Positions 1 through 8,071 of a stretch of 64,000 nucleotides of DNA are shown in pieces (within the stretch, counting starts at the first letter, position 1; each line of letters begins with the position of its first letter). Where the stretch lies: assembly GCA_963777355.1 (NCBI GenBank), contig CAVZQK010000022.1, positions 372,001 to 436,000 on the forward strand. Reading direction: 5' to 3'. The stretch comes from DATJHM01 sp963777355 (GTDB lineage Bacteria > Chloroflexota > Ktedonobacteria > Ktedonobacterales > Ktedonobacteraceae). A program made the position numbers and the translations under genes. The notes below the pieces were generated by a model. That model was not told where the DNA came from, ran no database searches, and was given only the letters and a program-made list of their open reading frames with translations.

Positions 1-412
1 CCTGAGCGGCATGGTTATGCCCAAAGACGTGCAGGCCAATAGTAGTCAGACCAAGAGCTTGTACCTTCTCTTCAAGCAAGCGAAAGGCCTGCTCACCATA
101 GCCACGGCGGCGGAATTGCTCATAGATAATAATGTCGTAAACAAAGGCTCGTGTTTTGTTCCTGCGCTCCTCTACACCGAACCAGAGCACACCAACAGGC
201 TGATGAATGACCTCATCTTCAATCAGAAAAAGATACTGATTTTTTGTGTGCAGCCCATCAGGTAGAAGCTTCTGATATTCTTCCGTAGCATGCTGCAAAG
301 CTTCCTCCGGCCTCCAGCGTCCGGCCCGCGTGTGATCCTGAGCATACTCTGCAATAGAATGCTCAACATAGGCCCGATAAACCTGTTCGGGCATCTGGAC
401 TAAGCGAGTCAT
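1..412 (-). CDS. GNAT-family N-acetyltransferase, C-terminus beyond window edge
   Basis: The frame is open from an ATG at 412 down to base 1, giving about 137 residues with no stop, so the 3' end is outside the window. The translation has the GNAT motif-A pattern R-R-R-G-Y-G-E-Q-A after a strand reading AFVYDIIIYEQF, where acetyl-CoA is bound in this fold. A GAAGGGAG ribosome site lies just before the ATG. The acceptor substrate cannot be told. The gene is in the same direction as the drug exporter upstream of it (about 40 bases between them), so they may share a transcript. Confidence 0.75.
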   Translation of the reverse strand, partial: MTRLVQMPEQVYRAYVEHSIAEYAQDHTRAGRWRPEEALQHATEEYQKLLPDGLHTKNQYLFLIEDEVIHQPVGVLWFGVEERRNKTRAFVYDIIIYEQFRRRGYGEQAFRLLEEKVQALGLTTIGLHVFGHNHAAQ

Positions 413-451
413 GAGATCACTCCCTTCGCCTGTTGTTAATTTATACAGAAG

Positions 452-2086
452 CTAGATTGCCATTCCAGCCTCTTCGCGCGCGGCAGCAGCTTCATGGCGC
501 TCGGCCTCAGAAAGTGTGCTCTCATCTACGACAGCCGTCTTTTTACGGGAACGTACAAAAAAGGCCGAGATGACAGCAAGGACGGTAAGGCCAAAGCTGA
601 GAAGAAAGGCATCTTGCATCGCAAGATCGGTTGCTTGAAGCCTTAGCAGGCCGCTTATTTCCTGAAGGGCCGCACTATAGGCAGCACTGAGTGTCGCACC
701 CTGATGCACGAAAAGACCTTGCAATGTCGGTATGAGCTGACCGAGATGAGAAGAGGCCGTCACCTGCTCGGCCAGATGGGCATAATGGAAACTGACACGT
801 GACTGGACCAGGGTTGCAATGACAGCGATAGCTAATGAGCTAATGACAAAGCGAACCGTCGTACTGACAGAGGTCGCTTGAGGTAAGCGATTAGCCCGCA
901 TATCTGATAAGGCCGAGACCGAGAGCGGCTGAAAACAGAAGCCCAGGGCGAAACTACGAATAATCAGCCACATCTGAATAGTGCCGTAGGGAGTTGTTGT
1001 TGTGATATGAGAAAAGAGCCAGAGAGCCAGGGCCAGAATACACAGACCTGGAACGACCACGATGCGCACTCCCAATTTATCAACCAGGCGGCCAGCGAGC
1101 AATGAAGCGGCCATCGAGGCAAAGGCCTGGGGCAACAAGAGCAGACCTGACTGATAGGCACTCAGGCCACGGAGATCCTGCAAGTAGAGAGGCAAGATAA
1201 ACAGGCCACCATACAAGGCGAAAGTAACAAAGACACTGGCAATCGTACTGGTCGTAAACGCAGCACTGGTAAACACACGGAGGTCCAGTAGAGGCTGGCC
1301 CTCGTGAGCAGAGATATTGAGTTCGACAATCACAAAGGCAATCAGCGAGAGGACGCCCACGGACAGGAAAGCAAGGACTTTCACTGAGCCCCAGCCATCG
1401 GTACTGGCATCTGAAAGGCCATAGAGCAGAGTTGCCAGGCCGAGAGCAGAGAGAATAAAGCCAGGGACATCAAAAGAGATGCGGCGCTGGATACGGCTCT
1501 CCCGCAGATAGATCAAGCCGAGAATGCCGCCAATAATACCAATGGGAACATTAATAAAAAAGATCAACTGCCAGCCAAGAAAAGTCACAATATAGCCGCC
1601 AATGGTCGGGCCGAGGGCAGGAGCCAGCAAAATAGGGATGCCGAGAGCACCAAGAGCCACGCCACGTTCTTCTATAGGGAATTCGCTATACAGCAGAGTA
1701 ATCGCCAGAGGAGACATAAAGGCTCCCATTGCACCCTGAACCACGCGGAAGAAGATCAGCATCGGTAAATTCAACGAAAAGCCACATAATATCGAGCCGA
1801 TAGTAAAGCCTGTCAGAGCCAGCAAGTAGAGGCGTTTCTGACCGAGGCGTTGAGAAAGGAAGGCAGTGAGAGGAGTAGCCACACCTTGCACAAGGGTATA
1901 GGCAGTCAGCACCCACTGTACGCTGGTGAGAGTTGAGCCGAAGGCACTTTGCAGACGAGGAATAGCGATATTGACAATAGTGCCATCCAAAATCGTCATA
2001 AAGAGACCAAAGATAACCACGCCCGCGACAATCCATTTATATGGAAGGCCTCCGCCCTGGCGTTCAGCAGATACAGGCACTTGCAT
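452..2086 (-). CDS. DHA2-family (14-helix) MFS drug exporter
   Basis: A protein of 544 residues of mostly hydrophobic segments, the usual length of 14-helix DHA2 exporters such as EmrB/QacA. Signatures seen: L-D-G-T-I-V-N-I-A-I-P in helix 1 (the membrane Asp is residue 34), the antiporter motif C region reading ALGPTIGGYI in helix 5, and a loop GRLVDKLGVR in the second half. It probably pumps hydrophobic or cationic drugs out in exchange for protons. ATG at 2086 is preferred over an upstream TTG because AAAGGGG sits nine bases before it. No MarR or TetR regulator is adjacent. A promoter and an inverted repeat lie upstream. Confidence 0.9.
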   Translation of the reverse strand: MQVPVSAERQGGGLPYKWIVAGVVIFGLFMTILDGTIVNIAIPRLQSAFGSTLTSVQWVLTAYTLVQGVATPLTAFLSQRLGQKRLYLLALTGFTIGSILCGFSLNLPMLIFFRVVQGAMGAFMSPLAITLLYSEFPIEERGVALGALGIPILLAPALGPTIGGYIVTFLGWQLIFFINVPIGIIGGILGLIYLRESRIQRRISFDVPGFILSALGLATLLYGLSDASTDGWGSVKVLAFLSVGVLSLIAFVIVELNISAHEGQPLLDLRVFTSAAFTTSTIASVFVTFALYGGLFILPLYLQDLRGLSAYQSGLLLLPQAFASMAASLLAGRLVDKLGVRIVVVPGLCILALALWLFSHITTTTPYGTIQMWLIIRSFALGFCFQPLSVSALSDMRANRLPQATSVSTTVRFVISSLAIAVIATLVQSRVSFHYAHLAEQVTASSHLGQLIPTLQGLFVHQGATLSAAYSAALQEISGLLRLQATDLAMQDAFLLSFGLTVLAVISAFFVRSRKKTAVVDESTLSEAERHEAAAAREEAGMAI

Positions 2087-2184
2087 AAGCAATAACCCCT
2101 TTCAAACGAATACCTATTGAGGAAGTTTCAAGCAAACCATGAAGTAAAGGCAGAGTAGACAACTTTTCATTCAAGAAAGAAGAA

Positions 2185-2213
2185 AGTATATCTTTATATT
2201 AACAGTTTTCCAA
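2185..2213 (-). promoter_or_regulatory. sigma-70-type promoter for the DHA2 exporter
   Basis: On the minus strand TTGGAA (2213-2208) is followed after exactly 17 bases by TATACT (2190-2185). Transcription would start about 90 bases before the exporter ATG. Confidence 0.6.
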
Positions 2214-2255
2214 TATCCTATGCTATCTGAGAGCAGACCATCTTTCCAGCATGTA

Positions 2256-2281
2256 AAATTATGACTCCATAGTCATAATTT
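2256..2281. promoter_or_regulatory. perfect inverted repeat, candidate operator
   Basis: The arm AAATTATGACT is followed by the spacer CCAT and the exact reverse complement AGTCATAATTT. A third partial half-site (AAGTCATGA) follows at about 2290. It lies about 43 bases upstream of the exporter -35 box, so it could bind an activator, or a repressor of another transcript. Confidence 0.5.
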
Positions 2282-2314
2282 ATACCACAAAGTCATGAAT
2301 ATATGCAAGAGAAA

Positions 2315-2358
2315 ATGACCCCAATACTCTCTTTTTGCGAAGAAAGTACCGGGGTCAT
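2315..2358. terminator. hairpin, possible terminator after the His-rich protein gene
   Basis: ATGACCCC (2315-2322) pairs with GGGGTCAT (2351-2358), and the inner bases also pair partly. It lies about 70 bases past the stop of the minus-strand gene that ends at 2426. There is no strong T-run, so its role is uncertain. Confidence 0.4.
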
Positions 2359-2425
2359 AGAAAAAGGTTCTGCCGCATTTCCCTCAAAAAGTGAGAAGGA
2401 GGGCAAACACGTATTCAAGCAAGCA

Positions 2426-2947
2426 TTAAGGAGAGACATGAGTTCCGGAGACAGGGGCGGAAGGCTGATCCTGTCCCTGGCCTGAGAACTGATTCTGGTT
2501 CTGGTCGTGATTCTGCCAATGTTCGGAGTCCTCATGATGGTGATGGTGACCAAAGAAGCGTCCGCCGCGTTGATCGAAAAAGCCATCAGCGTGGTCTGAG
2601 GGGATAGCAGGTTGGAATTGTGAGGGACCAGGTGACGTCTGCCATGAGATTGTTGGAGCCGCCTGACTCAGGACGAGCCAGCTAAATGCGCCAAAGCCAA
2701 TAAGAGAAGAGAGCAGAAGGCCCTTTTTCAAACCATCAATCAGAGCCTGCCTCTCTCCCTCCGGCATACGAGGAATGGGCTGAATTCTTTGATATCTCTC
2801 TTGTTGTGGAGATTCCGACCAGGGAGTTGGCAATTCTGAAGGTTGTTCATAATGCCCCGGATCTTGATACATGATCTGTTCTTGATAACGGCCTTGTTCC
2901 TGTTGTTGTAGCCAGGAAATATCTTCGTTATAAGGATCTCTTTCCAT
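2426..2947 (-). CDS. hypothetical single-pass membrane protein with His/Gln-rich tail
   Basis: A 173-residue protein of unknown family. The first ~70 residues are polar and rich in Gln, Glu, Tyr and Pro. One hydrophobic segment (about residues 75-98, around LLLSSLIGFGAFSWLVLS) follows. The C-terminal third is low-complexity with five consecutive histidines, then His/Asp/Glu and Asn/Gln repeats, which could bind metal. ATG at 2947 is chosen because AAAGGGGG lies six bases before it; a frame-open extension of 15 codons upstream has no ribosome site. Function is not known. Confidence 0.65.
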   Translation of the reverse strand: MERDPYNEDISWLQQQEQGRYQEQIMYQDPGHYEQPSELPTPWSESPQQERYQRIQPIPRMPEGERQALIDGLKKGLLLSSLIGFGAFSWLVLSQAAPTISWQTSPGPSQFQPAIPSDHADGFFDQRGGRFFGHHHHHEDSEHWQNHDQNQNQFSGQGQDQPSAPVSGTHVSP

Positions 2948-3109
2948 GTTGCCCCCTTTGGATCTGGTTCTCGGATAGCAGATCATATTCATAAATATTT
3001 TGATAAGAATATATTACGCAAAGCACTGCATATATATTCCTGGTGTTCTGACTAGTTTCGCCCTCGCTCCCGACACCTTTTGAAGGAAGGGTAAAAGCCA
3101 GTCCCTCTC

Positions 3110-3480
3110 TCCTCTCACCCAGACACTTTTTGCTGGGCGAGAGGATCGCGCGGCGAGGGGGACGCGACCAGCCGAACCTCCCTCTCTCGGACACATTTGC
3201 AGAGCGAGGGAAGCGCTCGGCGAGCCGGACGGGGACAAGCCATCTGCTCCAACAAATCGCCAGGGGCGAGAGAATCGCTGGGCGAGGAGGACACGATTTC
3301 GCGTGCATGTTCCGTTTCTTCTGCAAGCCAACGCTTTCTGCACGCTGCATCATGTCCCTACCAAGACCCGTTCTCCTCTCTTTTTCTGAGCGAAGGAGGG
3401 TCATTGCAGACCTGTTTGATTTTGTTGGAGTAGGTGGGACAAGCCGGTCCCTCCCTGTTTTTTCGAGCGAGAGGTTCTTT
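3110..3480. repeat. degenerate copies of the GGCGAGAGGATCGC repeat family
   Basis: The 570-base gap between the genes ending at 2947 and 3516 holds no convincing gene. It contains several imperfect copies of a module built around GGGCGAGAGGATCGC, a GGCGAG core and a purine-rich end. The same module recurs at about 5.9, 7.9, 18.8, 23.7, 38.7, 42.9 and 47.1 kb. Frames open here on both strands only because the repeat has few stops. Confidence 0.55.
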
Positions 3481-3515
3481 CCCTATTGTCTCTCCTTATT
3501 AATAACAATTTTACA

Positions 3516-5714
3516 TTATTTTACGATAGAACAATCATACAACTGATTTCCGCCCAGTGGATTACCTGTAGCACTTATGGAACTGGCTGGAACAGTGCCG
3601 CAATGCTGAGTCACCCAGGTGGTGACGGCATTCTGTCTTCCGAAGAAATTGTTTGCCAGGTTGCGGTACTGCGCTGGCAGGTCATCTACAAAGCGGGAGG
3701 TGGTGCGTGGCGCGGTAAGCAAGAAGAAACGGATCGTACCATTGCTAATCAAGGTCTGAAGCTGAGGAGTGGTCAGAATGGGATCGCTCCCTCCGAAGCC
3801 ACCCAGGGCCATGACTGGTTTGTTGGTGGCGAGAATAATGCCATCAGCGTTCATAGAGCTAGGAGTTGCCACCAGGAACTTTGTCGAGCCCTGGTTGGCT
3901 TCCAGGTACTTGATAAGCGAGGAATTGACATTTGCATTGTCGCCGCCAAAGCCGCCGCCCTGAGCGGCTGCGTTGTTGGTTCGCGGTGCGGCTGGAGCGC
4001 CAGGAAAAGCGCCAAAGCCAGCGGAATCTCGTCCCACAGGGCCGGCGGTTGGAGACGAATTTTCGACATTAGCCAGGACGGGTAAAGCGGCCCAGATAGT
4101 AGGTGCGAAGAGCAAGGCCAGGACGCCAATTCCCAGAGCGGGCAGAAGGAAGCGCAGGCTCTGCTCATTCAACTTGAGTTGCGGCAAGAGGCGGCCCAGG
4201 ACCAACACTATAGTTACCACGCCGACGACAACGGCGATAATAGGGATCAACCATTTCCACTGCGCATAGTTTTGCAGAACATAGATCTGTTCTGCCGCAG
4301 TAGCAACCAGAGCCAGGGGCAAGAGCCAGCCACGCCAGCCGGAGAGGTGATAGTAGCGCCACATAAGCACCAGGCCGATACCAGCCAGAGCAGCCACGCC
4401 AGGAGCCATCTCAGTCAGGTAATAGACGTGGGCAATCTGGGTAACACTGAAGAAGATGCCCATCGTGAGCAGCCACACGCCCCAAAGGAGGAGCGACTGT
4501 TGTTGCAGGTCGCTCTGGAAGCGGAAGCGGCGTAGTACAGCCAGGGCGAGCAGGCCAAAGATGGCAAGAGGGATAAGCCAGCCAATCTGACCGCCGAGCT
4601 GATTGTTGAAAAGACGGAACGGACTATTATTTCCGCCGCCGAAGCCGCCGCCGCCGAAGCCCCCCTGAGGGGTACGACCAGTATCAGGCCTACCACTGCC
4701 AGAGCCAGCGGGAGGAGCGCCAGCCTGACCGCTGCCGCCTGACCGCTGTCCAGCTGTGCCTGTGGGAGTATTAGATGAAGACTGTCCACCTGCGCCAGTG
4801 GTATTGCGCGCGGAATCCTGTGAGCGCTGAGCAGTAGTATTGCGAGCAGGAGCGGAGCGGCCAAAGCCACGGAGCACACGATTGATGCCATTATAACCAA
4901 GCGCGAGTTCAACCTCAGAGTTCGTCTGGCTGGAGCCGACATAAGGGCGCTGCGAGGGAGGAGTCATATCGACAAAGACCAGCCAGGAGAAAGAGACAAC
5001 AAGCAGAACCAGGGCAGTCAGAGCAAGATGCCAGATGCGGGTCCAGATCTTTCTGGGAGCGGCCAGCAGATAGAGCAGGCCAAAGGCAGGAAGGACCAGA
5101 TAGGCTTCCATCATCTTGACATTAAAGCCCAGGCCCACAAAGACAGCGCTGAGCAAGAGCCAGCGTAAGCGTCCCGTCTCTGCTGCCCGCAGGACCGCCC
5201 AGGCACCCAGTAAAAGTGTCAGGGCCAGAGTGCTATCAATCGTATTATTGCGATTGGTGACGACACTAATCGGGCTAATCGCCAGAAACAGAGCGGCAAG
5301 CAAGCCAGCATTACCGCCAAAGTAGCGGCGAACCAGCAAGTAGAGCAGACCAACCGAGAGAACGCCAGCTAGAGCCTGGGGGAAAAAGATACTGAAAGGG
5401 GTAAAGCCAAAGAGCTTTGCGCTCAACGTTTGTAGCCAGAAACCCAGGGCCGGCTTATCAATCGTTACAAAGCCGCCGGGATCATAGGAGACAAAGAAGA
5501 AGTTATGCCAGCTATCGAGCATACTTCTGACACCTGCGGCGTAGAAAAGGTTACCGAAGCCATTCTGACCTAGCTGATAGAAGTCCATCCAGACAGAGAC
5601 AAGCATGACGCCTGCCAGGGCGAACCAGTGCCAGAGAGGTAGAGATTTTTTATCTGAAAAAGACTGCGGCGTAGCTGAATCTCCAGGGATAATAGTTGCA
5701 GTCGATCTTGCCAT
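3516..5714 (-). CDS. GT-C (ArnT/PMT-like, GT39) membrane glycosyltransferase
   Basis: A 732-residue polytopic protein. The N-terminal half matches the pattern of bacterial dolichyl-phosphate-mannose-mannosyltransferase-like proteins: an acidic first loop (WMDFYQL), a segment reading DPGGFVTIDKPALGFW and many helices. Residues ~285-370 form a low-complexity Gly/Ser/Thr/Gln linker ending in GGFGGGGFGGG. After more helices comes an extracytoplasmic C-terminal domain with a second Gly-rich patch and the motif LGGFGGSDPILT typical of this family. It probably moves a sugar from a polyprenyl-phosphate donor to a lipid, protein or wall polymer. GAGGAG precedes the ATG. The acceptor is unknown. Confidence 0.85.
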   Translation of the reverse strand: MARSTATIIPGDSATPQSFSDKKSLPLWHWFALAGVMLVSVWMDFYQLGQNGFGNLFYAAGVRSMLDSWHNFFFVSYDPGGFVTIDKPALGFWLQTLSAKLFGFTPFSIFFPQALAGVLSVGLLYLLVRRYFGGNAGLLAALFLAISPISVVTNRNNTIDSTLALTLLLGAWAVLRAAETGRLRWLLLSAVFVGLGFNVKMMEAYLVLPAFGLLYLLAAPRKIWTRIWHLALTALVLLVVSFSWLVFVDMTPPSQRPYVGSSQTNSEVELALGYNGINRVLRGFGRSAPARNTTAQRSQDSARNTTGAGGQSSSNTPTGTAGQRSGGSGQAGAPPAGSGSGRPDTGRTPQGGFGGGGFGGGNNSPFRLFNNQLGGQIGWLIPLAIFGLLALAVLRRFRFQSDLQQQSLLLWGVWLLTMGIFFSVTQIAHVYYLTEMAPGVAALAGIGLVLMWRYYHLSGWRGWLLPLALVATAAEQIYVLQNYAQWKWLIPIIAVVVGVVTIVLVLGRLLPQLKLNEQSLRFLLPALGIGVLALLFAPTIWAALPVLANVENSSPTAGPVGRDSAGFGAFPGAPAAPRTNNAAAQGGGFGGDNANVNSSLIKYLEANQGSTKFLVATPSSMNADGIILATNKPVMALGGFGGSDPILTTPQLQTLISNGTIRFFLLTAPRTTSRFVDDLPAQYRNLANNFFGRQNAVTTWVTQHCGTVPASSISATGNPLGGNQLYDCSIVK

Positions 5715-6185
5715 ATAATACTCCTCGCGAAGCTGTGAGAAACATAGCTTTTATTATACAAACTCCGCATCTTACGCGGATCGTGTATTCTTCATATGAA
5801 GCGTCTCTTCATGCACTCTCTTCCGGGCACATTTCTCAGAGAAGGTGAAAGAGGGTGCCGCGCCCCCTTTTGCGATGGATCTGCGGGGCGAGAGCCTCTC
5901 TCGGCGAGACGGACAGAGATTAACAGCCGTCTCTACGTCATTTCAACCGGACGCTAAATGAACTTAAGATTCTCATATACAGTAGAGGATACAGCTTAAA
6001 GGTATAGAAAGCCTAAAGATTCTCCTAAAAATTTGCGAAGAAAATGTAAAGTCTTACATTGATAAATTTCTATTCATCAGCCAGAAAGGATGAAAATGCT
6101 GGAAAGACTTTGTTAACGGGATGGTATATTTAGATTGTCGATTGTTGATTCTCGCAAAAATGATCAGCATGTGGAGGATTGATTT
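5715..6185. other. intergenic region with one repeat-family copy
   Basis: Divergent region between the glycosyltransferase and the aldolase, 471 bases. A copy of the GGCGAGACGG...AACAGCCG...CTACG repeat lies at about 5876-5937. The rest is AT-rich and must hold promoters for both neighbours, but no clear -35/-10 pair stands out. No gene is seen. Confidence 0.5.
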
Positions 6186-6857
6186 ATGGCACTATTGCGT
6201 TATCCAGAGGCACGCACGCAGCTTGTGCAGGCGGCTCAACGGCTTACGGCGGCGGGAGTACTTTCACACAGTGGGCATGGCAATATGAGCGTTCGGTTGC
6301 CTGAGAGTGGTCATATGCTCCTTAGTACGGTGAGCCAACTGACGAATTTGAAGGAAGAGCAATTTGTTTCGGTGACATTTGATGGGCAAGAGGTCGATGG
6401 CAAGCTTGATCCTATTTCGCGCGAGATTGTCGGGATGCATGCCTGTGTCTACCAGGAACGGCCAGAGGTGCATGCGGTTATTCATACACACTCACCTCGC
6501 ATTACCAGCTTTGCCCTGGCGCATCAGCCACTACCGTGTGTTTATGAAGCAATGTTGCGCTTCGGCATTATCGATGATGTGCCTGTAGCGAAATGGGCAC
6601 CGCGCGGCTCTCAAGAAGCGGTGGGCTATATTGTTGAGCAGCTCCGCCAACATCCACATGTCCCGGCGGTCTTGCTGGGGAATCATGGGCTGCTAGCATT
6701 TAGCAGCGATGCGCTGGCGACGGCGCAGTTGATTGTGATTATGGAAGAGGCGGCGCAGATGACGCTGGATGCGAGGCTGATTGGCGGCGAGAAGGCCCTG
6801 CCTGAGGGTGCGCTGGAGCAGGAGCGCCAGCATATGCAACGGTTTGGTTCTAAATAG
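6186..6857 (+). CDS. class II aldolase/adducin-family protein (fuculose-phosphate-aldolase-like)
   Basis: A protein of 223 residues, the normal length of single-domain class II aldolases. The fold's signatures are present: the phosphate-binding G-H-G-N-M-S-V-R at residues 30-37, Glu80 before GMHACVY as the catalytic acid, the zinc pair His100 and His102 (H-T-H), and the third zinc ligand His167 in N-H-G-L-L. It likely cleaves a ketose or aldose phosphate to glycerone phosphate and an aldehyde, or acts as a related decarboxylase or epimerase. GTGGAGG is the ribosome site. It stands alone with no kinase or isomerase beside it, so the sugar cannot be named. Confidence 0.85.
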   Translation: MALLRYPEARTQLVQAAQRLTAAGVLSHSGHGNMSVRLPESGHMLLSTVSQLTNLKEEQFVSVTFDGQEVDGKLDPISREIVGMHACVYQERPEVHAVIHTHSPRITSFALAHQPLPCVYEAMLRFGIIDDVPVAKWAPRGSQEAVGYIVEQLRQHPHVPAVLLGNHGLLAFSSDALATAQLIVIMEEAAQMTLDARLIGGEKALPEGALEQERQHMQRFGSK

Positions 6858-7033
6858 GGCCTGTGCTTCATTGCTCTCGTCCTGACACTTTTTTGAAGGG
6901 CGAGAGGAGCACGTCGGGACCACGTTTCGCGCCTTCGCTGAAATTCCACATCTGTATAGGGGCATCTAGCAGAGAGAGATCATCCGGCAAGATGGTAATT
7001 GGCGAAGAGGAGACGGCCAAGCCGATCTGCCCT

Positions 7034-7312
7034 ACGCGAGGGTCTCCTCTCTCAATGATCATTTTGGTGCCGGGTGGTGTCCCCAGACGCGAGGGTCTCC
7101 TCTCTGAATGATCATTTTGGTGCCGGGTGGTGTCCCCAGACGCGAGGGTCTCCTCTCTCAATGACCATTTGGGGATGGGTGGTGTCCCCAAATATGATGG
7201 TCTCCTCTCTCAATGATCATTTTGGGGATGGGTGATGTCCCCAGACATGATGGTCTCCTCTCTCAATGACCATTTTGGGGACGGGTGGTGTCCCCAGACA
7301 TGCGGGTCTCCA
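7034..7312. repeat. tandem 53-bp repeat, five copies and a partial sixth
   Basis: Units start at 7034, 7087, 7140, 7192, 7245 and 7298 (partial), giving periods of 53, 53, 52, 53 and 53. Each unit contains GGTCTCCTCTCT, then AATGATCATT (a perfect palindrome in three of the five full copies; AATGACCATT in the other two), then a G-rich to GTCCCC segment. In the last copy GGGGAC and GTCCCC can form a 6-bp stem. Copies differ by point changes. The array begins directly after a copy of the GAGACGGCCAAGCC element (7010-7036) and fills most of the aldolase-VOC gap. Confidence 0.9.
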
Positions 7313-7452
7313 TTCTACAAATGAGTAAATAGAAATTTATTCTGGGGAATAGGCAAGGCTACTGACATGGTGTTGTCACAGGGATAGAGTAGACTGTTGG
7401 TATAAGAGAAAACGAGTGATATGGTTGATTGCAAAACAAGAAAGGGATACTC

Positions 7453-7857
7453 ATGGCTAAGTTGCTTGGACCAGATTTTATTAGTTTGCAGGTGCGCAAC
7501 GTGGCTGTCTCACGCGAGTTTTATACGGAGATGCTGGGGCTGGCTATTGATTCGCGCTTTACAACTGCGGACTTTGTCCTCTTTGATACCAGTACGATTC
7601 CCTTTGGGATCACTGAAGCAAAGGTGAAGTTGGAGGAGGCCCCTCGTCCGGGGTGGGGTGTGACGCTGTGGATCGATTGCGATAATGTGGATGCGTTGCA
7701 CGCTAAAATGGAAGCGGCAGGAGTCAACAGTATTAAACCGCCATTTGATGGTCCGTTTGGGCGGACATTCGTCTTTACTGATCCAGATGGATATCAGATT
7801 ACGGCAAATGAGAATCCCTGGGAGCGATTTCCTTTGGGCGGTGGTCAGCAGCGCTAG
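7453..7857 (+). CDS. VOC-family (glyoxalase/bleomycin-resistance fold) protein
   Basis: A 134-residue protein beginning MAKLLGPDFISLQVRNVAVSR, with paired beta-alpha-beta-beta-beta modules. The first motif is S-R-E-F-Y-T-E-M-L-G-L and the end is FVFTDPDGYQITANEN, the typical final strand carrying a metal-ligand position. Members are metal-dependent lyases, dioxygenases or drug-binding proteins. The substrate cannot be predicted. AAAGGG eight bases before ATG 7453 supports that start over an in-frame ATG at 7429. Confidence 0.8.
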   Translation: MAKLLGPDFISLQVRNVAVSREFYTEMLGLAIDSRFTTADFVLFDTSTIPFGITEAKVKLEEAPRPGWGVTLWIDCDNVDALHAKMEAAGVNSIKPPFDGPFGRTFVFTDPDGYQITANENPWERFPLGGGQQR

Positions 7858-7904
7858 AAAAGGGGAAGCAATATCTCGCCCGGACACAATTTAAGGGAGG
7901 GTAA

Positions 7905-7978
7905 ACCTCCCTGTGGGGCAAGAGAGATTATTAAGAATGGTCAGAGACCCCCAGAGAGGGCACGGTTAACAGCCGCCC
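7905..7978. repeat. copy of the CTGTGGGGCAAGAG...AACAGCCG repeat
   Basis: It contains CTGTGGGGCAAGAG, then GGTCAGAGACCCCCAGAGAGGGCACGG and AACAGCCG. This closely resembles the longer copy at 23695-23780, including the CCCCCA...GGGCACGG insert that other copies lack. It sits between the VOC and P450 genes. Confidence 0.65.
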
Positions 7979-8071
7979 CTTGCTCCTCACGAATGAGAAG
8001 AGATATACTGAAGGGCATCCATCTCATGAGAGGCGACGTGAATATTTCTCGGTAGAAGGGAACAGAGGCAT

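Noticed and set aside
3130..3546. 138-codon frame in the repeat block
   Set aside because: Open only because the repeat has few stops; it runs into the end of the glycosyltransferase gene on the other strand.
7034..7312. CRISPR array
   Set aside because: Units are directly adjacent and similar throughout, without unique spacers, and no cas genes are present.
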